Assembly (NCBI GenBank): GCA_002390705.1
Contig: DGQA01000005.1
Span: forward strand, 24,268 to 88,267
Reading direction: 5' to 3'
DNA from: Actinobacteria bacterium UBA4426
GTDB lineage: Bacteria; Actinomycetota; Actinomycetes; S36-B12
Length of the DNA stretch: 64,000 bases
Positions 17,384 through 25,762 of the stretch are shown here, piece by piece (positions within the stretch are counted from its first letter, which is position 1; each line of letters opens with the position of its first letter). The position numbers and the translations under genes were made by a program. The notes below the pieces were generated by a model. That model did not search any database and was not told the origin of the DNA. It worked only from the letters and a program-made list of their open reading frames with translations.

Positions 17384-19102
17384 ATGGTTCCCGAATTTAT
17401 CATGCCACCAGCCGAATCTGGCCTGCCCGAACCAGCGATTCTTGCCCGAATCCGCGAGTCCGTGATCGGTGACAACCAATTGATGCGAGGGCCATTTGGG
17501 CCTAGGCGGGTCACCTACGCGGACTACACCGCCAGTGGGCGCAGTGTTTCTTTCATCGAGGATTTTATCCGCGCAGAAGTCCTCCCTCGCTATGCAAATA
17601 CCCACACAGAGTCCAGCGGTACAGGATTGCAAACCACACGTTTACGCGAAGACGCTCGCTCGATCATAAAAGACGCGGTTCACGGCAATAGCGACACCGC
17701 GGTAATTTTCTGCGGCTCCGGATCCACTGCAACAATCAACAAACTCATTGGTATTTTAAATCTTCGCTTACCCGCAGATCTTGACGCGAAATATAATCTC
17801 ATAAATCAGATCCCTGCCCACGAACGACCAGTAGTTTTTATTGGCCCGTTTGAGCACCACAGCAATGAGCTTCCCTGGCGTGAGTCAATCGCAGATGTTG
17901 TCACTATTCATGAAGATGCGAACGGGCAAATCGATACCAACCAACTTGAAGCTGAACTCATCGCCTACCAGGACCGACCCCTTCGGATCGCCTCCTTTAG
18001 CGCAGGGAGCAATGTCACAGGAATTTTGGCTGACACCGACGCCGTGACTCAACTCATCCACCAGTACGGGGCCTTAGCTTTTTGGGATTTTGCTGCTTCG
18101 GGTCCTTATGTCGATATTGAGATGAACCCCCAAAGCAACGCACATCCAACGGCGTACAAAGACGCGATTTTCCTCTCGCCCCACAAATTTATCGGCGGAC
18201 CCGGAACACCTGGAGTGCTCATTGTTCGCAAAGAGCTCCTGCGCAATACCGTTCCAGAGATTGTCGGTGGCGGAACAGTCGCTTACGTTAACCAGCTTGA
18301 GCACATGTATCTCGACGATGTGGAACACCGCGAAGAGGGCGGAACACCAGCCATTATCGAGTCCATTCGCGCCGGGCTCGTTTTCCAACTCAAAGAAGCA
18401 GTGGGCGTTGACGTTATTCGGGCACACGAAAACGACCTAGTTGGTCGGGCAATTGACAGCTGGGAGCCACACCCCAATATTCAAATTCTTGGCAATCTTG
18501 ACGCCGACCGCCTCAGCATTGTCTCGTTTGTGATTAAGCACCCTGACGGTAAATACCTCCATCACAATTTCGTAGTTGCGGTTCTCAACGACCTGTTCGG
18601 TATTCAATCTCGAGGCGGATGCAGCTGCGCTGGGCCCTACGGGCATCGACTACTGGGAATAGATTTGGATACCTCGCATGAATACGAGCGCGAAATTAGT
18701 CACGGCTGCGAGGGTATTAAACCCGGCTGGGTCCGCGTGAACTTCAACTACTTCATTTCCGAGCCCGTATTTGAATACATTGTCAAAGCGGTCCGTTTAA
18801 TCGCAGACCATGGTTGGGCCCTGCTCCCCCAGTATCGATTCGATGCACTCTCCGGTCGGTGGAACCATCGCGACGGCGCCGTTGAGCCTCCCCTACGGCT
18901 TTCCATGCTGAACTACAACGAATCCGGTGAACTGACCTACCCCGTTCACCAAGACATTGCACCGGAGAGCGCCCTAGCCGATTACTTAGACACAGCTCAC
19001 AAGCTTCTGCACACATTGCCCGAACCGGAACTGCTATCAGGTGACAGCGGATACAGCAAGGACTTCGACCACCTGCGATGGTTTGATTTGCCCGTTACTT
19101 AA
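17384..19102 (+). CDS. Class V aminotransferase / cysteine-desulfurase-like PLP enzyme
   Basis: A 572-residue PLP enzyme of fold type I. The Schiff-base Lys268 is in LSPHKFIGGPGTPG, and a Cys-rich loop GGCSCAGPYG (Cys413, Cys415) resembles the sulfur-accepting loop of SufS-type desulfurases. It is longer than the usual 400 residues, with about 130 extra C-terminal residues of no clear motif. The ATG is set by TAGAGT exactly 6 nt upstream (leaderless). No Suf or Isc genes are nearby, so cysteine desulfurase activity is a guess; another class V activity is possible. Confidence 0.8.
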   Translation: MVPEFIMPPAESGLPEPAILARIRESVIGDNQLMRGPFGPRRVTYADYTASGRSVSFIEDFIRAEVLPRYANTHTESSGTGLQTTRLREDARSIIKDAVHGNSDTAVIFCGSGSTATINKLIGILNLRLPADLDAKYNLINQIPAHERPVVFIGPFEHHSNELPWRESIADVVTIHEDANGQIDTNQLEAELIAYQDRPLRIASFSAGSNVTGILADTDAVTQLIHQYGALAFWDFAASGPYVDIEMNPQSNAHPTAYKDAIFLSPHKFIGGPGTPGVLIVRKELLRNTVPEIVGGGTVAYVNQLEHMYLDDVEHREEGGTPAIIESIRAGLVFQLKEAVGVDVIRAHENDLVGRAIDSWEPHPNIQILGNLDADRLSIVSFVIKHPDGKYLHHNFVVAVLNDLFGIQSRGGCSCAGPYGHRLLGIDLDTSHEYEREISHGCEGIKPGWVRVNFNYFISEPVFEYIVKAVRLIADHGWALLPQYRFDALSGRWNHRDGAVEPPLRLSMLNYNESGELTYPVHQDIAPESALADYLDTAHKLLHTLPEPELLSGDSGYSKDFDHLRWFDLPVT

Positions 19103-20912
19103 TTCGGATCTTGAAGGGTGACGACACTCCGGCCCCAACCCCTAACTTGGGTTTGGCGAAAACGCGAAATGTGTATTTACCTTTCTTAAATTTGGCTTTC
19201 TTCTTGATCACAATCCGACCGTTTGCTTTTGTTTTGGCCGTAGTAACTTTTTTCCATTTATCGCCTCTTTTTACCTGCAAAATAACCTTTTGCCCCGCAG
19301 CGCCCGGCCGCACTACTGTAGCGACCTTCATCTTTTTCCCACGCTTAACCTTTTTCGTTTTAGCTCTTGCGGTAACAGTCGCTGACACTGCCATTGGGAA
19401 CTCAGCCGAAACAACTTCCGGCGTCGTATCCGTTGCGCGCATCACAATGCGGAAGGTTGAGCTCCCATCAAGCGCGAACGGAATACCTACAGCACCGTCC
19501 GGACCCGTTACTCCCGAAGCAACGTCAACCCAGGCACCAGAATCTGATCTTTGCAAGACCGCCGTTGCGTTAATAATTGGGCTACCGTTGTAAGAAGCAG
19601 AAGTGGTCAAAGCGGCTGGCAGACCGTATACCACTGACGGAGGAGCTTCAACCCTCACTTGCGGGACCACGGGAGCAAGCGACTGCGCATAACTGCGAAT
19701 CAAGGGCCACTGGTTTGGGTTATCCCCGCCCACTGTCCAGTAGGCGGCGGCGTTGATCCCAAATTCCCCCACAAGTTGAGTTCTGGCCAAAACACCCTCA
19801 GAGCCTAAAAACCACATGACTTTTTCGGCTGTACACGATTGTGCGGCACCATTGGAGTCTCTCCATTTTACTGTTTTGTTGTAACGAAAGAAATATTCCT
19901 TGTTGATGTCGTCCCACTGTGCTGCGCCGCCTTGCTTGGAAATAAAGGCGGGGATATCGACTTCGGTCATTGAGCCCCGTGCGATGAGTGATTTATAAGC
20001 CGACTTCTCGGCACCACTACTGGAACTTTTGGGACAAATTCCCTTGAGCTTGTACGCCCCTCCAGATTTTTTCTCACTCCAGAAACGACCGTATGTAGGG
20101 ACACCGATTTGGACCTTGGCCGGGTCTATGACCGAAGCGGAATACTGCACCATTGACCGAACCCAGTTATACGGGGCAATCGGACCGGCACCAGAGTAAC
20201 TGTAGTCATAAGCCATGATTCGAATTCGATCAACAAATGGTGCGATCCCGATCATGTTATAGACGTAATAACCGGTCCGGGCGCCACAGATTCCACTCAT
20301 GGAACATGGCGATGGAATTGTTGCTGCCAATTGTTTACCTTGGGCACGCAAGGCCGTTCCCAATTCCTGAACGAAAGCGGTCCAGATGGGTTGGGTTGAA
20401 TCCCAGCTTGATCTCCCGTCAGAGAAAGCGAATTTTTCATAATCCAAATCAATTCCGTCATAGTTATTAGCAACAACGATATTGACGATGTCCGCAACAT
20501 GGGCGCTCCTATTTGCAGGATCAGCCAGAAAATTGGCCATTGTTTTTGCTCCCGAAGCATCAGCGATCGACGGTAGTACCGGGATTCCAGCTGCCCGCAG
20601 TTGGGCGAGAGCCCACGACGAGTTCGCTGCAGACTTTCCGTAGTTAGCATTAAAATCGACTTTTATGCCACCACCCTTTTTAGTGGCGGAATACCAAAAC
20701 GGTGACACGTCAACGAATAGATCGCTATTTGCCGTTGCAGTAATAACCCCCGCAGGGTTGCTCTGGCTGGACATCCAGTACGGAATCCAGCCGCTTACGA
20801 TCCGGTTTGGCGGGCTCTCGGCCATGGCCGGGGTGGCCACACTCAGTGCGAAGAGGGGGGCAAGAACAAAAACGGTGGCACGCCATAAAAAGCGTGAACT
20901 TGGGGAAGGCAC
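19095..20912 (-). CDS. Secreted glycoside hydrolase family 18 protein
   Basis: A 605-residue exported protein. The signal peptide ends near ATPAMA-ES (residue 31). The GH18 motif DGIDLDYE (152-159) keeps the catalytic Glu159, and RIMAYDYSYSGAGP and VQIGVPTYGRFW complete the barrel. Residues about 415-500 look like an Ig-like domain, and the last 100 are Lys-rich beta repeats likely to bind an anionic wall or polymer. Targets may be chitin, peptidoglycan-like glycans or another amino sugar. Its stop overlaps the convergent aminotransferase by 8 nt. Confidence 0.87.
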   Translation of the reverse strand: MPSPSSRFLWRATVFVLAPLFALSVATPAMAESPPNRIVSGWIPYWMSSQSNPAGVITATANSDLFVDVSPFWYSATKKGGGIKVDFNANYGKSAANSSWALAQLRAAGIPVLPSIADASGAKTMANFLADPANRSAHVADIVNIVVANNYDGIDLDYEKFAFSDGRSSWDSTQPIWTAFVQELGTALRAQGKQLAATIPSPCSMSGICGARTGYYVYNMIGIAPFVDRIRIMAYDYSYSGAGPIAPYNWVRSMVQYSASVIDPAKVQIGVPTYGRFWSEKKSGGAYKLKGICPKSSSSGAEKSAYKSLIARGSMTEVDIPAFISKQGGAAQWDDINKEYFFRYNKTVKWRDSNGAAQSCTAEKVMWFLGSEGVLARTQLVGEFGINAAAYWTVGGDNPNQWPLIRSYAQSLAPVVPQVRVEAPPSVVYGLPAALTTSASYNGSPIINATAVLQRSDSGAWVDVASGVTGPDGAVGIPFALDGSSTFRIVMRATDTTPEVVSAEFPMAVSATVTARAKTKKVKRGKKMKVATVVRPGAAGQKVILQVKRGDKWKKVTTAKTKANGRIVIKKKAKFKKGKYTFRVFAKPKLGVGAGVSSPFKIRIK

Positions 20913-20968
20913 ACCCCATTGTGCGTCATGACTGCGAATTGATCAAACCGACTTCTCGCGCGGCGTGT

Positions 20969-21610
20969 CTACATCAGCATGCGTGAAACTTCTTGGGCAC
21001 TCCGGGCAATACGGGCACCGAATTCTGTCTCGGAGAACTCACGCGAAGAAATAATCCCAATACTTGCCTCAAGTCCCGTAATCCCCGTGAGTGGCACGGC
21101 CAACCCGTGACTCCCGCCTTCTAAATTGGTAATCACCCACGGCGGGTCAAGCGGCCGGCCAGCCGCCGTTCGGGCTGCCAAGATTGCGCGACCACCAGCA
21201 CTCGCCTCCAAGGGAGACCTGGTCCCAATCCGCATCGATACGTGCAGATCACTGCGATTTGGTTCCGAAACGAGTGCGACCAGCCCGTCATGTGAATCGG
21301 CGATCATAAGATAAGCGGTACAGCTCAGGGCCTCCGCGAGCATTCGAAGTGCCGGTCCAGAAGCTTCACGGACCAGGGGTTGAATGACGCGGGCCAGTGC
21401 TAATAGACCAAGCCCTAGTCGACATTTTCCATCGACCGACCTTCGCAGTAGCGAATGCGCCTCCAGAGTGACCACAAGCCGGTAGGCCACGGTTCGCCCC
21501 ACACCTAGTTTTTGACTGAGCTCGGTGACACTTAAGCCTTCCGGGTGTTCGGCCAACACCTCCAGCACACTTAATCCACGATCAAGAGTTTGCGAGGTTT
21601 CCTTAGTCAC
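20969..21610 (-). CDS. IclR-family transcriptional regulator
   Basis: The protein has 213 residues. The N-terminal winged helix (LSVTELSQKLGVGRTVAYRLVVTLEAHSLLRR, about 24-56) binds DNA; the C-terminal domain (SCTAYLMIADSHDGLVALV, SPLEASAGGRAILA) senses a small ligand. It is a little shorter than the usual 250 residues. The GTG start is preceded by TAGGTT at 5 nt, suggesting leaderless expression. Its target and ligand are unknown. Confidence 0.88.
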   Translation of the reverse strand: MTKETSQTLDRGLSVLEVLAEHPEGLSVTELSQKLGVGRTVAYRLVVTLEAHSLLRRSVDGKCRLGLGLLALARVIQPLVREASGPALRMLAEALSCTAYLMIADSHDGLVALVSEPNRSDLHVSMRIGTRSPLEASAGGRAILAARTAAGRPLDPPWVITNLEGGSHGLAVPLTGITGLEASIGIISSREFSETEFGARIARSAQEVSRMLM

Positions 21611-21631
21611 AGCTCAACCTAACCACTGCCT

Positions 21632-21676
21632 GTGGGAAAAACAAAGTGCCCCTCAATACAGAGGGGCACTTTGTTT
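21632..21676 (-). terminator. Strong Rho-independent terminator for the HdeD-like gene
   Basis: AAACAAAGTGCCCCTC (21639-21654) pairs perfectly with GAGGGGCACTTTGTTT (21661-21676) around a 6-nt loop. Read on the minus strand it is followed by a TTTGTTTTTCCC tract, placing it just behind the DUF308 gene. Confidence 0.92.
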
Positions 21677-21686
21677 CTCAAATTTA

Positions 21687-22265
21687 TTAAGCGACCAAAT
21701 CTTTGGTCCTGCTACGAACAACGAATGATGCAATGATTTCGTAGATGCCGATCAGGACTAGCCAAATGCCCACTATCCAGGCGATGGCCTCCAAACTTGC
21801 GGCTGGCTGAACCATAATTACGACGCCACCGACAAGCATGATGATTCCGAAGAAGATGTTCCAGCCACGGCCTTCTTTGGAGTCAAAGCCCGTGAACAAG
21901 CTGGCGAATCCGCGGAAGAGGAAGGCAATGCCCACGAAAATACCAAGCAGGTCGACAGCGTTCTCCCCCGAATAGCGGATTGCAAAAACACCCAAAATTA
22001 CCGAAAGCACACCGGTGATCAACAAAAGTGCACGGGTTCCGCCGGTGAGACCTGACGCGAATGACCGAACAATTTCAAAAAGGCCTGAAATGATTAGATA
22101 GATGGCAAAGAGGATCGCAAGTAGTTGCACTGACCCTTCTCTATTAAATACAATGATTATTCCCACCAAGAGACTAATAAGTCCACCGAACAGGAGTAGC
22201 CACCAGATACGACCGACAGCGGCCAACATGTTGTCGTCGGCTTCCATTTCAACTTGGGATGACAT
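21687..22265 (-). CDS. HdeD-like DUF308 membrane protein
   Basis: A 192-residue protein with six hydrophobic helices arranged as three repeated DUF308 pairs (for example LLLFGGLISLLVGIIIVF and LLLITGVLSVILGVFAI). HdeD proteins are linked to acid stress in enterics; the role in actinobacteria is not settled. The ATG at 22265 has GGAGGT at ideal spacing, so upstream in-frame codons are not used. A strong terminator follows. Confidence 0.88.
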   Translation of the reverse strand: MSSQVEMEADDNMLAAVGRIWWLLLFGGLISLLVGIIIVFNREGSVQLLAILFAIYLIISGLFEIVRSFASGLTGGTRALLLITGVLSVILGVFAIRYSGENAVDLLGIFVGIAFLFRGFASLFTGFDSKEGRGWNIFFGIIMLVGGVVIMVQPAASLEAIAWIVGIWLVLIGIYEIIASFVVRSRTKDLVA

Positions 22266-22343
22266 TTTTACCTCCATATATGTGCCCAGGGCTGGGCTAT
22301 TTGTCCGTTTTAGGCTACTACAGGTCACTCGTTATGACGGTAG

Positions 22344-22664
22344 TTACCGCACGGACACGCCCACATTAGTGAACTCTTTGGCAAAGGACATCTCATGGGT
22401 CGCCATCACAATTGTTAATCCACCATCACGAAGTTCGCGTACAGAGTCAAGAACTTCGCCGACCAGCATCGGCTTTGGACTCTTTCTGGGACTTCTTCAG
22501 TACCCGGATTGGACCAAGCGTGATGTTTTCGAGCACTTTCATGGTCACAAATCCAAGCGGCTGGCGATGCCAATCAGCGCATCCTGTCGAGCTTTTTTTC
22601 GCGAACGCGCCCGTCGCAGGGGATCTACATAGACCGCTTCTGCGTCAGGAGCGGGACTGTTCAC
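22344..22664 (-). pseudogene. Decayed amino-acid ABC transporter permease/ATPase remnants
   Basis: Three pieces of an amino-acid importer can be read on the minus strand. Bases 22664-22545 encode a 39-residue start (VNSPAPDAEAVYVDPLRRAR, then stop) like a permease N-terminus. Bases about 22557-22490 encode GFVTMKVLENITLGPIRV, which is GlnQ-type ATPase sequence after the Q-loop. Bases 22466-22344 encode MLVGEVLDSVREL then GLTIVMATHEMSFAKEF, the H-loop region. The ABC signature and Walker B are missing between the last two pieces. The order follows the intact binding-protein gene just upstream. Confidence 0.8.
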
Positions 22665-22714
22665 GTGCTAATCGTAACTGGAGTCACTTGGACTAACCCC
22701 TGATTCCTTATTCC

Positions 22715-23623
22715 TCATTCCTTGAAGTACGGTGCTGAAGTCCCAGCCAACCACGCATCTTGAATCTCCTGGAGTTCGCCGGAGTCCTTGAGGGTTGTGA
22801 GTGCTTTGTTCACGCAGTTGACAAGTGGATTGCCTTCTTGGAACAGCAAACCGAACTCCTCACCACCGGCTGCTGCTTGGAACTGACCGACAATTTTGCT
22901 GTTATTAAATTCCGCGGCGGTTAGGTAATAGGCGGTGGGGAGATCAACAATAATTCCGTCAATCTGTCCGTTTTGTAATGCACTCTTAGCGTCATTGGTG
23001 TTGTTGAAGACATAGGGCTCATCCGTAGGTTGAACAACCTGGGTAACAAAGGAAAGACTGGTGGTTCCCACCTGAGCACCCAATTTTGCGCCTGTGAGTT
23101 CCGTGATAGTGGTTGCACCGGCGATCGGCGAGTCGTTGAATGCAACCACTGCCTGATTCACCGTGTAGTAGCCATCAGAGAAATCGACAACTTCCGCACG
23201 CTCTGGCGTAATCGAGATTTGGTTTATGTCGAAGTCGAAGTTCTTGTTACCTGGGGCATAGGAAGTATTGAACGGCACTACTTCCCACTTCACATCCATT
23301 GGCGCAAACCCCAGTTGAGAACCCACAGCGTATGCAATTGCTGATTCAAAACCTTCACCATTTGTCGGGTCATCATCAGAGAAATAGGGAGGATATGCGG
23401 GGGTGTCAGTACCAACTGTCAGCATTCCCGGATTGACAGTCGTGAGATTTTCATAAGCACACTCATCCGTGGCTGCACTTTCTGAAGTACTCTCTTCCAC
23501 GGTAACTTCGGCAGTAGTCGTTTCGGTTGCGGTGTCTTCGCTGCTCGACGAGCAGGCTGACAATAAAAGCCCCGCAACAGCCAGTGAGGCCACTGCACTA
23601 AAACGAACTGACTTTCTCTGCAA
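22715..23623 (-). CDS. Amino-acid ABC transporter substrate-binding lipoprotein (family 3)
   Basis: The protein has 302 residues. The signal peptide ends in the lipobox LLSAC with Cys24 lipidated. The mature part has family-3 features: LTVGTDTPAYPPYFSDD, then FDFDINQISITPERAEVVDFSDGYYTVNQAVVA and GAKLGAQVGTTS. It should bind a polar amino acid outside the membrane. The start is a TTG. The permease and ATPase genes that should follow exist only as fragments, so it is an orphan unless it serves another transporter. Confidence 0.88.
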   Translation of the reverse strand: MQRKSVRFSAVASLAVAGLLLSACSSSSEDTATETTTAEVTVEESTSESAATDECAYENLTTVNPGMLTVGTDTPAYPPYFSDDDPTNGEGFESAIAYAVGSQLGFAPMDVKWEVVPFNTSYAPGNKNFDFDINQISITPERAEVVDFSDGYYTVNQAVVAFNDSPIAGATTITELTGAKLGAQVGTTSLSFVTQVVQPTDEPYVFNNTNDAKSALQNGQIDGIIVDLPTAYYLTAAEFNNSKIVGQFQAAAGGEEFGLLFQEGNPLVNCVNKALTTLKDSGELQEIQDAWLAGTSAPYFKE

Positions 23624-23721
23624 CTATGTTCAATCCCATCAAAGAATTAGTTGTGTGAAGGCACGCAGGTGAGCGCTGGACAAGTCTTACATTTGGGCTG
23701 CTTGGGTTCGTCGCAGCCCCT

Positions 23722-23997
23722 CTATTTCCCACCTTTGGCGAGTAACTTGTGGATTTTCTCACACTCCGGGCAAATGGGAAATTTAGATGGGTCACGATTT
23801 GGGGACCATTTCTTGCCACACAGGGCGGTAACCGGCGACCCGGTAACGGCACTCTCCACGATTTTGTCCTTCTCAACGTAATGGGCAAATTTTTCGTGGT
23901 CACCGTCGTCGAAGCCTGATGTTCGTTCCTCAGTGAGGACACTGCCAAGCTCCTCAAGATCGGGGGCCGCAAGTGGGGTATCTAGTGGTGTGCTCAT
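23722..23997 (-). CDS. DUF3039 family protein
   Basis: A 91-residue actinobacterial protein with a possible zinc site: CGKKW and CPECEKIH (three Cys and one His) near residues 60-85, and an acidic N-terminus. The ATG at 23997 is set by TACAGT exactly 6 nt upstream (leaderless). Function unknown. It is divergent from the thioredoxin gene. Confidence 0.85.
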   Translation of the reverse strand: MSTPLDTPLAAPDLEELGSVLTEERTSGFDDGDHEKFAHYVEKDKIVESAVTGSPVTALCGKKWSPNRDPSKFPICPECEKIHKLLAKGGK

Positions 23998-24060
23998 GGA
24001 CACACTGTACTTTCTCAAGGGTAAGCATGGACATGCATCAAGAATTTGTCATTTCTTTTT

Positions 24061-24076
24061 ATACCCCCTAGGGTAT
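24061..24076 (+). promoter_or_regulatory. CsoR/CstR-type operator over the thioredoxin -10
   Basis: ATACCCCCTAGGGTAT is an inverted repeat (ATACCC/GGGTAT) of the kind bound by CsoR-family repressors. It contains TAGGGT (24069-24074), a -10 exactly 6 nt before the ATG at 24081. A related 16-mer, ATACCGGCATGGGTAT, lies between the CsoR-family gene and ahpD at 28042-28057. Binding is inferred. Confidence 0.75.
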
Positions 24077-24080
24077 GGCC

Positions 24081-24458
24081 ATGGCTACAGTAGAATTAAC
24101 CGAATCTAGTTTCGCAGACACAATCAAGCAAAGCCCGATCGTCTTCGTGGACTTCTGGGCCCAATGGTGCGGACCGTGTCGCAACTTCGCACCAGTCTAC
24201 GAACAGGCTGCTTTGGCCAATACTGACATTGTATTCGCCAAAGTTGACACCGAGGCCGAACAAGGGCTGGCAGCAAGCTTCCAAATTTCGTCCATTCCGA
24301 CCCTCATGGCAATCCGTGACGGCGTAGTGCTGTATTCACAAGCTGGTGCCCTACCCCAAGAGGGGTTGAACGAATTAATTTCAGCGGTCCGTGATGTTGA
24401 TATGGAACAGGTGCGCACGGAGATTGCCAAGGCGAGTGACGAAGCAGTCCAGGACTAA
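24081..24458 (+). CDS. Thioredoxin family protein
   Basis: A 125-residue cytosolic thiol-disulfide reductase. The active site is WCGPC (Cys30, Cys33 from the chosen start) and the cis-Pro loop is SSIPTL. The length exceeds the usual 105-110 by a short acidic C-terminal tail. I chose the second ATG (24081) because TAGGGT is 6 nt before it; the ATG at 24075 lies inside the operator. The CsoR-type operator suggests induction by copper or reactive sulfur. Confidence 0.92.
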   Translation: MATVELTESSFADTIKQSPIVFVDFWAQWCGPCRNFAPVYEQAALANTDIVFAKVDTEAEQGLAASFQISSIPTLMAIRDGVVLYSQAGALPQEGLNELISAVRDVDMEQVRTEIAKASDEAVQD

Positions 24459-24721
24459 TTGTTGAAATAGGGGTTCTCACCACCCCCCCCTCCAGCACCT
24501 TTCACCACGGCTGACATGTGAGTCAAGAATCACCACGGCAGTCGGTTTATCCGCAGTGGGATCGCTCGAGAAGCCCACGACTTGACAGTGTTCTAGGAAA
24601 CAGTGATCGCCGAACAGGCGTGACAGCCACAAAGGAATTTGTAGGCGAGGTGACGCTTCGGAACAAGCCTTCGGAATCCACCAATCTCCAGCTCGCTAAA
24701 CACTACTCCTAGACTTATCAA

Positions 24722-25750
24722 ATGACTGCCGCACTCACCCGTGAACACGTACACTCCCTAGGCCTCACCGATAGAGACTTTCTGCGCGAACTAGATTTCA
24801 CCGCAGCTCAACTTAATTCCATTCTCGACTTGGCTGTTCGGCTCAAGCAGCTTCGCAAAGAACACAACGAGCCGGAACTGCTCTTGCATAAGAACCTTGC
24901 CGCTATTTTTGAGAAAACTTCAACCCGCACCAGAATCTCTTTCAGCGTCGCCATGAACGATCAAGGCGGAAACACTACTTTTCTGGATGGGTCATCAAGC
25001 CAAATTGGTCACAAGGAATCCCCCGCTGACACTGCGCGAGTACTCAGCCGGATTTTTGATGCAATTGGGTTCCGCGGTAGCGACCAGGCTGTGGTCGAGG
25101 AGCTTGCCCAGTATTCACTCGTTCCGGTGTACAACGGGCTCACAGATCAATGGCACCCTACCCAAATGCTGGCCGACTTCCTCACCATGCGTGAGCACCA
25201 AGATGAGCCTGGTGAGCAGATTTCATACTGCTACCTCGGTGATGCACGCAATAACATGGGAAATTCCCTGTTAATCATGGGAGCGATCATGGGCTCGGAC
25301 ACCAGAATCGTCGCACCAAAAGCGTTGTGGCCAGAACAATCAGTGATTGACCAAGCACATGAGCGAGCCCAGGACAGTGGCGCGCAACTCACAATCACCG
25401 AAGACCTCGCGCAAGGGGTAGCCGGCGCAGAGTTCGTACACACAGATGTCTGGGTATCCATGGGAGAACCTAAGGAAGTCTGGCAAGAGCGAATTGAACT
25501 CCTCAAGCCTTATCAAGTGAATCAGGCGGTACTTGATTTGGCAGGACCACGCTCAAAGGCAATGCACTGTTTGCCGGCCTACCACGACTCAAAAACAGTA
25601 GTCGGCTCCCAAATCATACAGGAGTTCAATCTTGACGGTGGGGTCGAAATCACACATGATGTTTTCGAATCACATGCCAATATTTCATTTGATCAAGCTG
25701 AGAACCGGATGCACACGATCAAATCACTCCTGGTCGCGACCCTCGCCTAA
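24722..25750 (+). CDS. argF: Ornithine carbamoyltransferase
   Basis: A 342-residue transferase that makes citrulline from ornithine and carbamoyl phosphate. The carbamoyl-phosphate loop STRTR (near residue 64), GHKESPADTARVLSR, the DQWHPTQMLAD segment and the catalytic HCLPAYH are intact. TAGACT lies exactly 6 nt before the ATG (leaderless). No other arginine genes or arginine deiminase are near, so biosynthetic ArgF and catabolic ArcB cannot be separated by context. The 260 bases upstream contain a run of eight C and no recognisable gene. Confidence 0.92.
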   Translation: MTAALTREHVHSLGLTDRDFLRELDFTAAQLNSILDLAVRLKQLRKEHNEPELLLHKNLAAIFEKTSTRTRISFSVAMNDQGGNTTFLDGSSSQIGHKESPADTARVLSRIFDAIGFRGSDQAVVEELAQYSLVPVYNGLTDQWHPTQMLADFLTMREHQDEPGEQISYCYLGDARNNMGNSLLIMGAIMGSDTRIVAPKALWPEQSVIDQAHERAQDSGAQLTITEDLAQGVAGAEFVHTDVWVSMGEPKEVWQERIELLKPYQVNQAVLDLAGPRSKAMHCLPAYHDSKTVVGSQIIQEFNLDGGVEITHDVFESHANISFDQAENRMHTIKSLLVATLA

Positions 25751-25762
25751 TCGCGTGAACTC

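Noticed and set aside
22102..22632. Forward frame of about 176 codons over the HdeD start
   Set aside because: It is antisense to the HdeD-like gene and to the decayed ATPase fragments, which explain the sequence better.
24518..24712. 64-codon frame between thioredoxin and argF
   Set aside because: The composition is not protein-like, there is no start signal, and it runs over the argF promoter.
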